A DNA stretch of 64,000 nucleotides from Parapontixanthobacter aurantiacus (GCF_009827635.1 NZ_WTYW01000001.1:390001-454000), one strand, 5' to 3'. Positions 1 through 8,505 are shown, counted from the stretch's first letter. Program-made: numbers and translations. The notes: generated by a model not told the origin, from the sequence alone.

Positions 1-435
1 CACGTCGCCCGCCAGCACCGGGTCCGTAGGCGAGAGGATCGCGCCGAGCAGCAACCCTCCGGCCAGCGTCATCCCGGCGGCGAACCAGCCGAACAGCGCG
101 AGGGCGACGATGGTCAAAGGCATTGCGATGAGCAACAGCTTGAGCGTCGGCCACCATTGCTCTCGGTCGCGCACCCGGTCGATCCTGAGGCCGGTGCCGA
201 ACAGCCCCATGATCACGCAGATTTCCGCAAAGACCTCCCAGATGCGCGGCTGCGCGATCGGGTCGAGCGCTTCGGGCATTCCGGGAAAGAAGGTGAAGGT
301 GATAAAGCCGATCAGGACGAGGAGGGCGCTCGCCGCCGGTTCGCGTCCCGACAGGAAGCGCGGCAGCCAGTAGGCGGCGATGATGACCGCTCCCGCCCCT
401 GCGAACATGAAATGATACGTATCGAACCCGAACAT
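1..435 (-). CDS. Na+/H+ antiporter, CPA1 (NhaP) type, 5' part only
   Basis: This is the first 145 codons of a monovalent cation/proton antiporter; the gene runs off the left edge of the window. The ATG at 435 opens a protein that begins MFGFDTYHFMFAGAG and reads as alternating hydrophobic helices. The motif GAILSPTDPVLAGDV at the cut end matches the conserved PTDP segment of the CPA1 family, which exchanges Na+ or K+ for H+ across the inner membrane. An ATG nine codons later (MFAGAG) is an alternative start. It is divergent from the chemoreceptor gene at 606. The family call is strong; ion preference cannot be judged from this part. Confidence 0.82.
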   Translation of the reverse strand, partial: MFGFDTYHFMFAGAGAVIIAAYWLPRFLSGREPAASALLVLIGFITFTFFPGMPEALDPIAQPRIWEVFAEICVIMGLFGTGLRIDRVRDREQWWPTLKLLLIAMPLTIVALALFGWFAAGMTLAGGLLLGAILSPTDPVLAGDV

Positions 436-544
436 GAAGCAAGAACGCGCCACGCTGCGAAAAGGTGCCTCGCGCGCCGAAGCTATCTTGTCGGCAGCGT
501 CTCGTAAGGTCCTGCGAAGCCGTTTGCCCCCCATCGAGGCGATA

Positions 545-552
545 TTAACCAT
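545..552 (+). promoter_or_regulatory. TTAACCAT, CtrA-type half-site
   Basis: The octamer TTAACCAT is a known half-site form of the CtrA binding motif in alphaproteobacteria. It lies 53 to 60 bases before the chemoreceptor start and about 110 bases before the antiporter start on the other strand. I found only one other exact copy, in the mipZ-uvrC gap. CtrA commonly controls motility and chemotaxis genes, so control of the chemoreceptor is plausible but inferred. Confidence 0.4.
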
Positions 553-605
553 ATCTTTGCGAAGGTGACTTATCGCCGCTTCGATAAAGAGGGAGCGTGA
601 GACAG

Positions 606-2003
606 ATGGACCAGCCGGTCGCGAAGCAGCAATTCCAGAAGCGCGTGTTCGATCTCGACGCCTGGCAGGAACGGCTGCGCCTGTTCGATCCGGATCACCG
701 CCTGACGGACGCGCTTCGCGGCATGGACGAAATCATGCGCGGTCACAGCGACCGGATCTTCGACCTCCAATGCGAAGTCTGCCGCCGTGACCCTCGCCTT
801 GCCGGCACGATGAACGCCGAAGCGCTGGAAATGCAGCGCAAGCAGGCTGCCTATTTCTTCAACGCCCGATTCACCCATACCAATATCGAGGAAGGCATTC
901 CCTACCTCTATAATTTCGGAAAGATGCTCGCCGCCGTCGGCGCGCGCATGACGACCGGCCTCGCCATCGTCTCCGTCACCTTTGCCGAAGCCATGCGGAT
1001 TGCCGCCGACAAGCTGGAAGGCGAGCGCCTCATCGAAGTCATGCAGGCGCTCCAGACCCTGACCGCGATCGAATCGGACATTATCAGCACGGCGATGAAC
1101 GACGTCCACCGCGAGAATTATCGCGCGTCGTTGCAATCGCAGGCGAAAACCTTCGAGGACAGGGTGCTCGGCACGGTCAAGATCCTCGGTGAGCAGACCG
1201 AACTGTTCCGTGCCTCTACCCAGAAGGCTGGCGTTTCAAGCCGCAAGCTGCTCGATGCGAGCAGCGCCGTCGCCGCTTCCGCGCAGCAGAGCGCGAGCGC
1301 GATGGGCGAGGCCGAACGCTCCGTCGGATTTCTTGGCGGCACGATTGAGAAGGTCGGCAAGAGCGCGCGCCACACGGAACTCGTGTCGAGCGATACGGCG
1401 GAGAAGGCGGTCGCTTCGGCGGTCAGCGCCAAGCAGCTCGCCGATAGCAGCGCGAAGGTGAAGGCCATCGTCAAGATGATCCAGAAGATCGCGGACCAGA
1501 CGCAGCTGCTCGCATTGAACGCCAGTATCGAAGCCTCTCGCGCCGGCGAAAGCGGCGCGGGCTTTGCGGTGGTCGCGGGCGAGGTCAAGCATCTCGCCAA
1601 CGAGACGCGCGACGCGACACAGGAAATCTCGACCCAGGTGCTCGAGATGATCGCCGCGACGAAGAGCAGCGCCGAACTGGCGGAAAAGATCAGCGAGTCC
1701 ATCTCGGAGATCAAGGACAGCGCGAGCGGCGTCGAAACGCAGGTCGCCGATCAGATCGAGCTGGTGCAGGCCATTACCGACGCGGTCTCGGAAACCTTCA
1801 TGAGCGCGGAACACGTTTCGAAGGAAGTCGCGGCGATCGGCAACGAAGCGAACGACGTCGCGAAACTGCTGGGCGACGTGGACGAGAAATTCTCGCTCGT
1901 CGACCAGCTGCTCGGCCAGCTTGAAAACGACACGCGCAGCTATCGCCAGTCCTTCGACCGGCTGGCCGACGATTTCCAGGCGCAGGGTTCGCGCGCCGCC
2001 TAA
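606..2003 (+). CDS. Soluble methyl-accepting chemotaxis protein
   Basis: A 465-residue cytoplasmic chemoreceptor with no membrane segment and no HAMP domain. The first ~180 residues are all-helical and of the size of a globin-type sensor fold, but I do not see the usual His-x-x-Ile-Gly signature clearly, so heme binding is tentative. The rest is a coiled-coil signalling domain with the conserved hairpin tip LLALNASIEASRAGESGAGF and following VVAGEVKHLA, which contact CheA and CheW. The ATG at 606 fits the GAGGGAG element better than the in-frame GTG at 597. No che genes lie nearby, so it must feed a chemosensory array encoded elsewhere. Confidence 0.8.
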   Translation: MDQPVAKQQFQKRVFDLDAWQERLRLFDPDHRLTDALRGMDEIMRGHSDRIFDLQCEVCRRDPRLAGTMNAEALEMQRKQAAYFFNARFTHTNIEEGIPYLYNFGKMLAAVGARMTTGLAIVSVTFAEAMRIAADKLEGERLIEVMQALQTLTAIESDIISTAMNDVHRENYRASLQSQAKTFEDRVLGTVKILGEQTELFRASTQKAGVSSRKLLDASSAVAASAQQSASAMGEAERSVGFLGGTIEKVGKSARHTELVSSDTAEKAVASAVSAKQLADSSAKVKAIVKMIQKIADQTQLLALNASIEASRAGESGAGFAVVAGEVKHLANETRDATQEISTQVLEMIAATKSSAELAEKISESISEIKDSASGVETQVADQIELVQAITDAVSETFMSAEHVSKEVAAIGNEANDVAKLLGDVDEKFSLVDQLLGQLENDTRSYRQSFDRLADDFQAQGSRAA

Positions 2004-2056
2004 GGGGACGCCCGAACCGCACGGCCTGATCCGCGCTTACAGAACGGGTTCGGGCA

Positions 2057-3916
2057 TCAGGCTCGCGCTCGCTCGATGTAGCGATCCACGTTCTTCGCCA
2101 TCACGTCGAGCGGCGCATTGCCGCCGAGAATGACGGCGTCGTTGAATGCCTTGAAGTCGTAATTGCTGCCGAGCGCCGCCTCGGCGCGCCCGCGTTGCCG
2201 CACGATCTCGCTATGGCCGACCTTGTAGCCGCAGGCTTGTCCCGGCCACGAGCAATAGCGATCGACTTCGCTCTCGACTTCCTCGCGCTTCGAACCGTTG
2301 CGAGTGACGAAGAAATCGACCGCCTGTGCGCGGCTCCAGCGCTTGGAATGTAGGCCCGTGTCGACGACCATGCGGCAGGCGCGGAAAGCGAGGCTTTGCA
2401 GATAACCCAGTTCCCCGACCTCGAAATCCTCATACGCGCCCAATTCGTCCGCCAGTTGCTCGCCATACAGCGCCCAGCCTTCGGAAAAGGCGTTGAAGGC
2501 GAGGATCGAACGGATGAGCGGCAGGCGGTTCGAATATTCGCCTTCCCAGACATGGCCCGGAATCGTCTCGTGATAGGTGAGGTCGGCAAGGTCGTATTTG
2601 CGATGCAGATCGGTCGTGCGCAGATTGATCCACATCCGCCCCGGTATGCTGCCATCCTTGCTGCCCGCCCCGCCATAGGCTCCCGGTGCGCCCGGCTCCT
2701 CGGCCAAAGGCAGACGGCGCACTTCCAGATTGGGATCGACGAGCGTATTGAACGCCCGCGGCATCTCGCCCTTGATCCAGGCGATGCGGTCCTGGATGAA
2801 GGCCATGATCTCTGCGCGTCCGGGATCGCCTTCTGCAAACTTGTAGCGCTCATCCTGCGACAAAGCCTGCATCCGTTCGCCCACCGTTCCGCTCGTATAG
2901 CCGATGCGGCGCAGGATCGGGTCCATCCGCGCATGGAGGTTTTCGAGTTCTTCGAGCCCCTGTTCATGCACCTCGTCGGGCGACAGCGGCGTCGTCGTGC
3001 TGGCGCGCAAGGCCCAGTCGTACCATTCCTCGCCGCGCGGCTGCGACCACATGCCGGGGTTGGAATCGGCGAGACCGCGCTGCGTCCTCAATTCGGCGAA
3101 TTGCTTTTCGAGCGCAGTGGCGATCGGACCGGTGACAAGGCCCTCGGCGCGCGCCGCGAATTGCTCGGGCATTCCGGAGGCGGCAAGGTTCTGGCGCAAC
3201 TGGGCAACGAACAGCGTACCGCCCATTGCATCGCCCAGCGTGCTTTCCATCTGGCCCAACGCCTTGTCGATGAGGAAGTCGGGCGGCACGACGCCCATCG
3301 CGCGCGCCGCTTTCATCCGGCCAAGTTCCCCGTCGAGGACCGCGGGCAATTGTTCGAGCCGCGCCATGTAAGCATCGACGTCGTCGCCATCCTTCAGCGG
3401 ATGGACGCTGTCCATGAAGCGCGGCATGTCGAGATAGGTGCCGACGTTCTGAATGACGACATAGGGCGCGTTGCGCCAGCTTCCCACGGCGACATCGCCA
3501 TAGGGCAGGGCGAACCCGTCGAGCGCGGTCGCATAGGCGCTTTCGACCACTTCGAGATTGGTCACCGTGTCGGCGTCCAGCCCGTCCATGGGATAACGGC
3601 GCACCAGCGCAAGATCGTCGCGCAATTGCGCGGCATAGGCATCCTGCCCCGCCTGGCTCTGATCTTCGAGGCGGCTGCGAAGCGCGGCATGGCGGCCGGT
3701 ATCGACGCCGAGCGAGGTCGCGCGCTCCGGCTCGTGCCGCAAAAGGGAATAGGCAACCCCTTCCAGCAGACGTTCCGCGCCGATGGCCTGCGCCTGTGCG
3801 ATCCCCTCGGGCCGGGGAGTGGCGACGCAACCGCCGAGGGCGGCGAGCGACGTGGTGGCGGACAGGCCGGCAATGGCCTGGCGGCGGGTGAAGCTGAAAT
3901 CGTTCGGGTTCTTCAT
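2057..3916 (-). CDS. DUF885 family protein, Tat-exported lipoprotein
   Basis: A 619-residue DUF885 protein. The N terminus carries a twin-arginine signal (SFTRRQAIAGL) followed by a lipobox ending LGGC, so the protein should be exported folded and anchored as a lipoprotein. Near residue 490 it has YHETIPGH, the HExxH-like metal-site motif typical of this family, which resembles metallopeptidases but has few characterised members. The ATG at 3916 is chosen because it places the twin arginines about nine residues in; an upstream ATG at 3940 would add eight residues. It is convergent with the chemoreceptor gene, 53 bases away. Confidence 0.85.
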   Translation of the reverse strand: MKNPNDFSFTRRQAIAGLSATTSLAALGGCVATPRPEGIAQAQAIGAERLLEGVAYSLLRHEPERATSLGVDTGRHAALRSRLEDQSQAGQDAYAAQLRDDLALVRRYPMDGLDADTVTNLEVVESAYATALDGFALPYGDVAVGSWRNAPYVVIQNVGTYLDMPRFMDSVHPLKDGDDVDAYMARLEQLPAVLDGELGRMKAARAMGVVPPDFLIDKALGQMESTLGDAMGGTLFVAQLRQNLAASGMPEQFAARAEGLVTGPIATALEKQFAELRTQRGLADSNPGMWSQPRGEEWYDWALRASTTTPLSPDEVHEQGLEELENLHARMDPILRRIGYTSGTVGERMQALSQDERYKFAEGDPGRAEIMAFIQDRIAWIKGEMPRAFNTLVDPNLEVRRLPLAEEPGAPGAYGGAGSKDGSIPGRMWINLRTTDLHRKYDLADLTYHETIPGHVWEGEYSNRLPLIRSILAFNAFSEGWALYGEQLADELGAYEDFEVGELGYLQSLAFRACRMVVDTGLHSKRWSRAQAVDFFVTRNGSKREEVESEVDRYCSWPGQACGYKVGHSEIVRQRGRAEAALGSNYDFKAFNDAVILGGNAPLDVMAKNVDRYIERARA

Positions 3917-4102
3917 GGGTGCGATGTCTGACAGCAGCATGCGAGACCTGTCAAACGATGTTGCGCTTCGCTGCTCACGGCGCTCCGATGTTCTCGAGGG
4001 GTGGCGAGTGTGGGGCGGATTGGCGCGAAGCGGTGGATTGCGTTATCTGGCGGTCGGAGGGTGCTGCGCGGCCCGGTAAATGCATTCGGAGGATACAACA
4101 CG

Positions 4103-4315
4103 ATGCTCGAAGCGATTTTGGCGGTGATGGTCCTCGCCTGCGGCCTGCTGATCGGCGGAGCGGTGGCGCTATGGCGTCGCGGCGTCAGGAAACAGGCGGT
4201 GCTGATGGTCGTGCTGGCCGGGGTCGCTGCGCTCAATGTGGCGATCTGGACGGTCCCCGACGATAGCGGCGATGCCCCCCTCGAACGGATCGAAGGGGGC
4301 GAAGGCCTCGACTGA
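4103..4315 (+). CDS. Small two-helix membrane protein, unknown
   Basis: A 70-residue protein of unknown function. It starts MLEAILAVMVLACGLLIGG, has two predicted membrane helices (about residues 2-20 and 30-48) joined by a short basic loop (RRGVRKQ), and ends in an acidic tail. GGAGG at 4088-4092 lies ten bases before the ATG and decides the start over longer in-frame options. Its stop at 4313-4315 directly abuts the stop of the TonB-like gene on the other strand, with no bases between. Confidence 0.6.
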   Translation: MLEAILAVMVLACGLLIGGAVALWRRGVRKQAVLMVVLAGVAALNVAIWTVPDDSGDAPLERIEGGEGLD

Positions 4316-5011
4316 TCAGTCGGGCAGTTCCCAGCGAACCGCGCTGGCGTAGGTCCCGGCGATGGCCTGCCCGTCGCTTCCCTTGGACGGCTTGAAACGG
4401 GCACGCTTCGAGACGAGGTCGCAGGTCGCTTCGTCGAGTTGTGGATGGCCGGTCGAGCCGGTGATCGTGCAACCGGTAACAGCGCCGCTGGCTGCGATGT
4501 CGAGGCGGAAACGCGCCGTTCCCACGAGCCCGCGATTGATCCAGACCGAACGGTAGTCATCGGTGGTGACCCAGCGACCCGGATCGTTTCGCGGCGCGGC
4601 GGCAACCGGGCTGAAGCGCGGCTCCGGCTTGGGTTCTGGCTTTGGCTGGACAACCGGACCCTTGGGCAGATCGATGAGGACGGTGTCGGTCCGGGGCGGC
4701 AGGACGTCGGTCGCGGTAATGAGCGGGGCGTCGTCGCGCGTGATCGTGTCGGGCCTCGGCGGGATGTAGGGATCGGGCGCGGTTTGCGGCGCGGCATTGT
4801 CAGGTTGCGGCTGCGGTTCGGGTTTGGGCGGCGGGGGTGGCGGGATCTCCTTCGGTGTGAAGATGCCGATGAATGGGTCGTCTTTGATTTCTTCGAACGC
4901 GCCGCCCGCCAGGCCGACCACGAGGCCGTAGCCGATGACGACGTGGATGGCGGCAACGGTGACGATGGTTCCGGGGCGGCGTGTGGCGGCAGCCCGATCA
5001 ACATAGGCCAT
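4316..5011 (-). CDS. TonB family energy-transduction protein
   Basis: A 231-residue TonB-type protein. It has one N-terminal membrane anchor (about residues 15-35), a long Pro-rich stretch with PPPPPPKPEPQPQP meant to span the periplasm, and a C-terminal TonB domain with the usual sequence of a positively acting beta segment (GTARFRLDIAASGAV) and a conserved Cys pair. The family passes proton-motive force from ExbB/ExbD to outer-membrane receptors. No exbB or exbD is adjacent, so this may be one of several TonB paralogues. The ATG at 5011 follows an AGAGAGGA element; the longer reading frame to 5128 has no such support. Confidence 0.85.
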   Translation of the reverse strand: MAYVDRAAATRRPGTIVTVAAIHVVIGYGLVVGLAGGAFEEIKDDPFIGIFTPKEIPPPPPPKPEPQPQPDNAAPQTAPDPYIPPRPDTITRDDAPLITATDVLPPRTDTVLIDLPKGPVVQPKPEPKPEPRFSPVAAAPRNDPGRWVTTDDYRSVWINRGLVGTARFRLDIAASGAVTGCTITGSTGHPQLDEATCDLVSKRARFKPSKGSDGQAIAGTYASAVRWELPD

Positions 5012-5267
5012 GATGCAATCCTCTCTTGTCTTCGCGCGGTTCGTTTCCGCTGCAATAGAGTATGTTACATCATTACATAATCTGGGCAAGCACGATCGCG
5101 TGGCGTGTTGCAACCTATGGGCTTGCATGACGTCCGGTTCGGTGAAGTTAGACCGCGGCTCGATGCCCTTAACTAGGGGCTCGACATCAATGAACCCGAT
5201 CTCGGTGCCATTGTGTACCGAGGGCGAAATAGCTGCTCTGGCGACCCGTAAGGCGCTGAAATCGCGC
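5012..5267. other. Non-coding gap between tonB-like and hydrolase genes
   Basis: About 256 bases without a convincing gene. The part next to the TonB-like start is AT-richer (around 5050-5085, with TTACATCATTACATAATC) and is the likely promoter of that gene. The remainder lies just downstream of the hydrolase stop. I see no strong terminator hairpin or RNA gene. Confidence 0.4.
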
Positions 5268-5924
5268 CTATTTTATCGGGCAGTCCGGGTGCAGGCGGAA
5301 GTCGAGATAGTTGTTCACCGACGCCATCAGATCGTCCATCTCGTTCTCGAAGAAATGGTTCGCCCGGGGAATTTCCTCGTGGTGGATCGTGATGTGCTTC
5401 TGAGTGCGCAGCTTGTCGACCAGCTTCTGCACCGCGGGTGGCTGGACCACCGTGTCCGCCGCGCCCTGGATGAAGATGCCGCTTGCCGGGCAGGGTGCTA
5501 GGAAGCTGAAATCGTACATGTTCGCAGGCGGCGCGATCGAGATGAAACCGCGCACTTCCGGACGACGCATCAAGAGCTGCATGCCGATCAATGCGCCGAA
5601 ACTGACCCCGGCGACCCAGGTCGTCTGCGCTTCGGGATGGATCGATTGCACCCAGTCGAGCGCGGATGCCGCATCCGACAACTCGCCGATGCCGTTGTCG
5701 AAGCTGCCCTGGCTGCGGCCTACTCCGCGAAAGTTGAAGCGGAGTGTCGCGAAACCGCGGTCGACGAAGGTCTGATAGAGCTTCTGCGTGATGCGATCGT
5801 TCATCGTTCCGCCGCCTTGGGGGTGCGGGTGAAGGATCATCGCGACCGGTGCGCGATCGCGCGGTGCGCCGCTGAAACGACCTTCGAGGCGGCCTTCCGG
5901 GCCGGGAAAAATGACTGATGGCAT
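5268..5924 (-). CDS. Alpha/beta hydrolase, dienelactone-hydrolase-like
   Basis: A 218-residue cytoplasmic alpha/beta hydrolase starting MPSVIFPGPEGRLEG. It has the oxyanion-side HPHPQGGGTM stretch, the nucleophile elbow GVSFGALIG, a late Asp in GAADTVVQP and a His in RANHFF, which together complete a catalytic triad. The layout matches a widespread family of small hydrolases of unknown natural substrate. The start at 5924 is favoured because the preceding 30 residues in frame are low quality and lack a ribosome binding site. It is divergent from the Fe-S operon that follows. Confidence 0.8.
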   Translation of the reverse strand: MPSVIFPGPEGRLEGRFSGAPRDRAPVAMILHPHPQGGGTMNDRITQKLYQTFVDRGFATLRFNFRGVGRSQGSFDNGIGELSDAASALDWVQSIHPEAQTTWVAGVSFGALIGMQLLMRRPEVRGFISIAPPANMYDFSFLAPCPASGIFIQGAADTVVQPPAVQKLVDKLRTQKHITIHHEEIPRANHFFENEMDDLMASVNNYLDFRLHPDCPIK

Positions 5925-6098
5925 GGACGGGAACCTGCTTGAAAATTGTTGCGCCTCGCGCGGGTGGCGCATGCGAGGTCGCGGGCTATATAGGGTTCCG
6001 ACGCAAAATCGCAATCATTTCGAGCCCGTACCATTCCCGAACGAATCTACCTCGATCACGCCGCCACGAGCCCCCTGCGCCCGGAGGCGAAAGCTGCG

Positions 6099-7091
6099 AT
6101 GGAACAAGGGTTCGCGCTATGGGCCAATCCGTCCAGTCCGCACGCCGAAGGCCGTAAGGCACGGGCCGCGCTGGAAGATGCACGCGAGCGGATCAAGACG
6201 GCGCTCGGGTGGCAGGGGGAGGTTATTTTCACTAGCGGCGCGAGCGAAGCTGCGGCGCTGGCGCTCGAACGGGCCGACGCCCGCGCGAGACTGGTAAGCG
6301 CGGTCGAGCACGACTGCATATTACAAGCTGCACCGGAAGCCGAACGGCTGCCGGTCGGGGGTGACGGTGCTGTCGATCTTGCGGTCCTTCAGGAAGCCGT
6401 CGAACGCGAGCGTCCTCTCGTCGCCGTGCAACAGATCAACTCCGAAACCGGCAATGCACAGGCGATAGAGCAACTTTACGAAATCGTTTCGGGGGCTGGC
6501 GGGCTTCTCCTTTCGGACTGCGCGCAAGCCGCTGGCAAGGTAACGATCCTTCCGTGCGACATGGCGATCGTCTCGGCGCACAAGTTCGGTGGCCCGATCG
6601 GCATCGGCGCGCTGCTGGTGGAAGACTACGCGATGCTGAAACCGTCGGGCGGGCAGGAGCGGGGTTACCGGCGCGGGACGGAGAACCTGCCCGGCGTGCT
6701 CGGCATGGCAGAGGCGCTCGAAGCGTCCAGCGATCCTTATGTCGCGAGCGACATCCTCGAACCGCTCGACCAACTCGCGCGGGAATGCCGCGCCCTCGGC
6801 GGAACCTGGCTATCCGACAGCTTGTCCGATCCGACGCCCTACATACGCGCCATCGCCATGCCGAACATGAGCGCCACCGCGCAGGTCATGCGCTTCGACA
6901 TGGCGGGCATGTCGGTCTCGCAGGGCAGCGCCTGTTCTTCTGGCACGATGAAAACCAGCCGCGTTCTCGAAGCGATGCAGGTCGAGCCTGAGGTCGCTGC
7001 CAACACGATCCGCGTGTCGTTCGGCTGGAACACGACGAAGGCCGAGGTGGAACGTTTCGCGGAAGTGTGGTTAGACCTGGCCCGGACATGA
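6099..7091 (+). CDS. Cysteine desulfurase, first of tandem pair; start unclear
   Basis: A PLP-dependent NifS/IscS-like enzyme that removes sulfur from cysteine for Fe-S cluster or tRNA thiolation use. Visible are the PLP lysine in SAHKFGGPIGIGAL, and the catalytic Cys in SQGSACSSGTMKTS. The family's N-terminal motif RIYLDHAATSPL is encoded in frame at 6042-6077, before the first ATG at 6099, yet no ATG, GTG or TTG exists between the in-frame stop at 5991 and 6099. Either translation begins at a rare codon such as ATT 6033 (352 residues), or the ATG at 6099, which has GGAGG 11 bases upstream, yields a 330-residue protein lacking this strand. The end overlaps the next gene by ATGA. Confidence 0.8.
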   Translation: MEQGFALWANPSSPHAEGRKARAALEDARERIKTALGWQGEVIFTSGASEAAALALERADARARLVSAVEHDCILQAAPEAERLPVGGDGAVDLAVLQEAVERERPLVAVQQINSETGNAQAIEQLYEIVSGAGGLLLSDCAQAAGKVTILPCDMAIVSAHKFGGPIGIGALLVEDYAMLKPSGGQERGYRRGTENLPGVLGMAEALEASSDPYVASDILEPLDQLARECRALGGTWLSDSLSDPTPYIRAIAMPNMSATAQVMRFDMAGMSVSQGSACSSGTMKTSRVLEAMQVEPEVAANTIRVSFGWNTTKAEVERFAEVWLDLART

Positions 7092-8173
7092 TCTATCTCG
7101 ATTACCAGGCGACTACCCCGCTCGCGCCCGAAGCGCGCGACGCAATGCTGCAATGGCTCGACGGGCCGGGCGGCAGCGGGTTCGGCAATCCGCACTCGCC
7201 ACATCGCATGGGCCGGCAGGCGGCCGCCGCGGTCGAACTCGCGCGCGACCGGGTCGCGGCGCTCTTCCCTGCCGGTGGCAAGGTCATCTTTACCAGCGGG
7301 GCGACCGAAGCGATCAATCTCGCCATCCGCGGAAGCGGTTCGGGCGGCAGCGTCTCCTATTCCGCGATCGAACACGCGGCGGTGATCGACACGGCGGAAG
7401 ATGCCGGAAAAGCGCACGTCCTCAACGTCGCGAAGAACGGTCAATGCAATACCAAGCAGGACTTGCCAGCCGATACGCGGCTCGTCTGCCTGATGCAGGT
7501 CAATAACGAGATTGGCACGATCCAGCCGACGGTCGAATGGCATCGCAAGGCGAAAGAGAGCAACGCGCTCTACCTATGCGACGCGGTTCAGGCCTACGGA
7601 AAGATGGAAGTGACCGGCGCGGACATGATCGCGGTCAGCGCGCACAAACTGCACGGCCCGAAGGGGATCGGCGCGCTGTGGGTGCGCAGCGGGCTCGACA
7701 TCGACGAAGTTCAGACCGGCGGCGGGCAGGAGAACGGCCTTCGCTCCGGCACTTTGAGCCCTGCTCTGTGCGCAGGTTTCGGCGCGGCGGCACAGGAAGC
7801 GAAGGAGCGGATGGAGCGCGACGCGGAGCATGTCGACAAGCTGTGGAACCGGGCCATCCAGCTGTTCGACGGCTGGCAATTGAACGGCAGCGCGGACGCA
7901 CGCTATCACGGCAATCTCAACATTCGCCGCAAGGGGCTCGATGTGAACCGGTTGATGAGCGAATGCCGCGACGTGATGTTCTCCGCCGGTTCGGCCTGCG
8001 CAAGCGGCTCTGGGCGCACGAGCCATGTGCTCGATGCGATCGGCCTGTCGAAGAAGCAGGCGAAAAGCTCGATCCGTTTGGGCTGGGGTCGCTACACCAC
8101 CATGGAAGAGCTCGAGAAGGCCGCCGAGCAGATCAACGCCGCCGCACAGGCGCAAGGGGTGCTGGAGCGATGA
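7088..8173 (+). CDS. Cysteine desulfurase, second of tandem pair
   Basis: A 361-residue PLP-dependent cysteine desulfurase of the NifS/IscS class. It begins MIYLDYQATTPLAPEA, directly at the canonical N-terminal motif. The PLP lysine lies in SAHKLHGPKGIGAL and the sulfur-carrying Cys in SAGSACASGSGRTS near residue 300. Its start codon overlaps the previous stop (ATGA), and its own stop overlaps the ferredoxin start in the same way, so the three genes form a translationally coupled operon. No iscU, iscA or hscBA lies beside it, so scaffold and delivery proteins would have to be encoded elsewhere. Confidence 0.9.
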   Translation: MIYLDYQATTPLAPEARDAMLQWLDGPGGSGFGNPHSPHRMGRQAAAAVELARDRVAALFPAGGKVIFTSGATEAINLAIRGSGSGGSVSYSAIEHAAVIDTAEDAGKAHVLNVAKNGQCNTKQDLPADTRLVCLMQVNNEIGTIQPTVEWHRKAKESNALYLCDAVQAYGKMEVTGADMIAVSAHKLHGPKGIGALWVRSGLDIDEVQTGGGQENGLRSGTLSPALCAGFGAAAQEAKERMERDAEHVDKLWNRAIQLFDGWQLNGSADARYHGNLNIRRKGLDVNRLMSECRDVMFSAGSACASGSGRTSHVLDAIGLSKKQAKSSIRLGWGRYTTMEELEKAAEQINAAAQAQGVLER

Positions 8174-8505
8174 AGCTGACGGTCCGCTTCGAAACGACGA
8201 AGGGTGATATCATCGAGGCTCCGGCCAGTCCGGGCGATACGCTCCTGTCTGCCGGACAGGCGGCGGGAATGCCCCTCGAAGGAACCTGCGAAGGGCAGAT
8301 GGCCTGTTCCACCTGCCACGTCATCGTCGCGAAGGACTGGTTCGGAAAACTTTCCGGCCCCAGCGAAGAAGAGGAGGACATGCTCGATCTCGCCGCGGGC
8401 GCCTGCCGGACGAGCCGGCTGTCGTGCCAGATCGTCCTGTCGGAACGGCTCGATGGCATCGAGGTCGCGATACCCCCCGAAGCCCACGATATGAGCCGCA
8501 CCTGA
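8170..8505 (+). CDS. 2Fe-2S ferredoxin, adrenodoxin type
   Basis: A 111-residue vertebrate/ISC-type ferredoxin. Cluster ligands appear as C-x5-C-x2-C in CEGQMACSTC with a fourth Cys in RLSC about 36 residues later. The acidic stretch PSEEEEDMLDLA resembles the partner-docking helix of adrenodoxins. Such ferredoxins deliver electrons for sulfur reduction during Fe-S cluster assembly, which fits its position as the last gene of the desulfurase operon, where ATG 8170 overlaps the preceding stop. A role with cytochrome P450 is an alternative but no P450 gene is near. Confidence 0.9.
   Translation: MKLTVRFETTKGDIIEAPASPGDTLLSAGQAAGMPLEGTCEGQMACSTCHVIVAKDWFGKLSGPSEEEEDMLDLAAGACRTSRLSCQIVLSERLDGIEVAIPPEAHDMSRT

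Noticed and set aside
2009-2055. GCCCGAACC ... GGTTCGGGC inverted repeat between the chemoreceptor and DUF885 genes
   Set aside because: The loop is about 27 bases and there is no T run, so it is too weak to call a terminator.
2396-3931. 511-codon open frame antisense to the DUF885 gene
   Set aside because: A GC-rich shadow of the real gene; no domain, signal or ribosome binding site. The minus-strand frame has Tat signal, lipobox and the HETIPGH motif.
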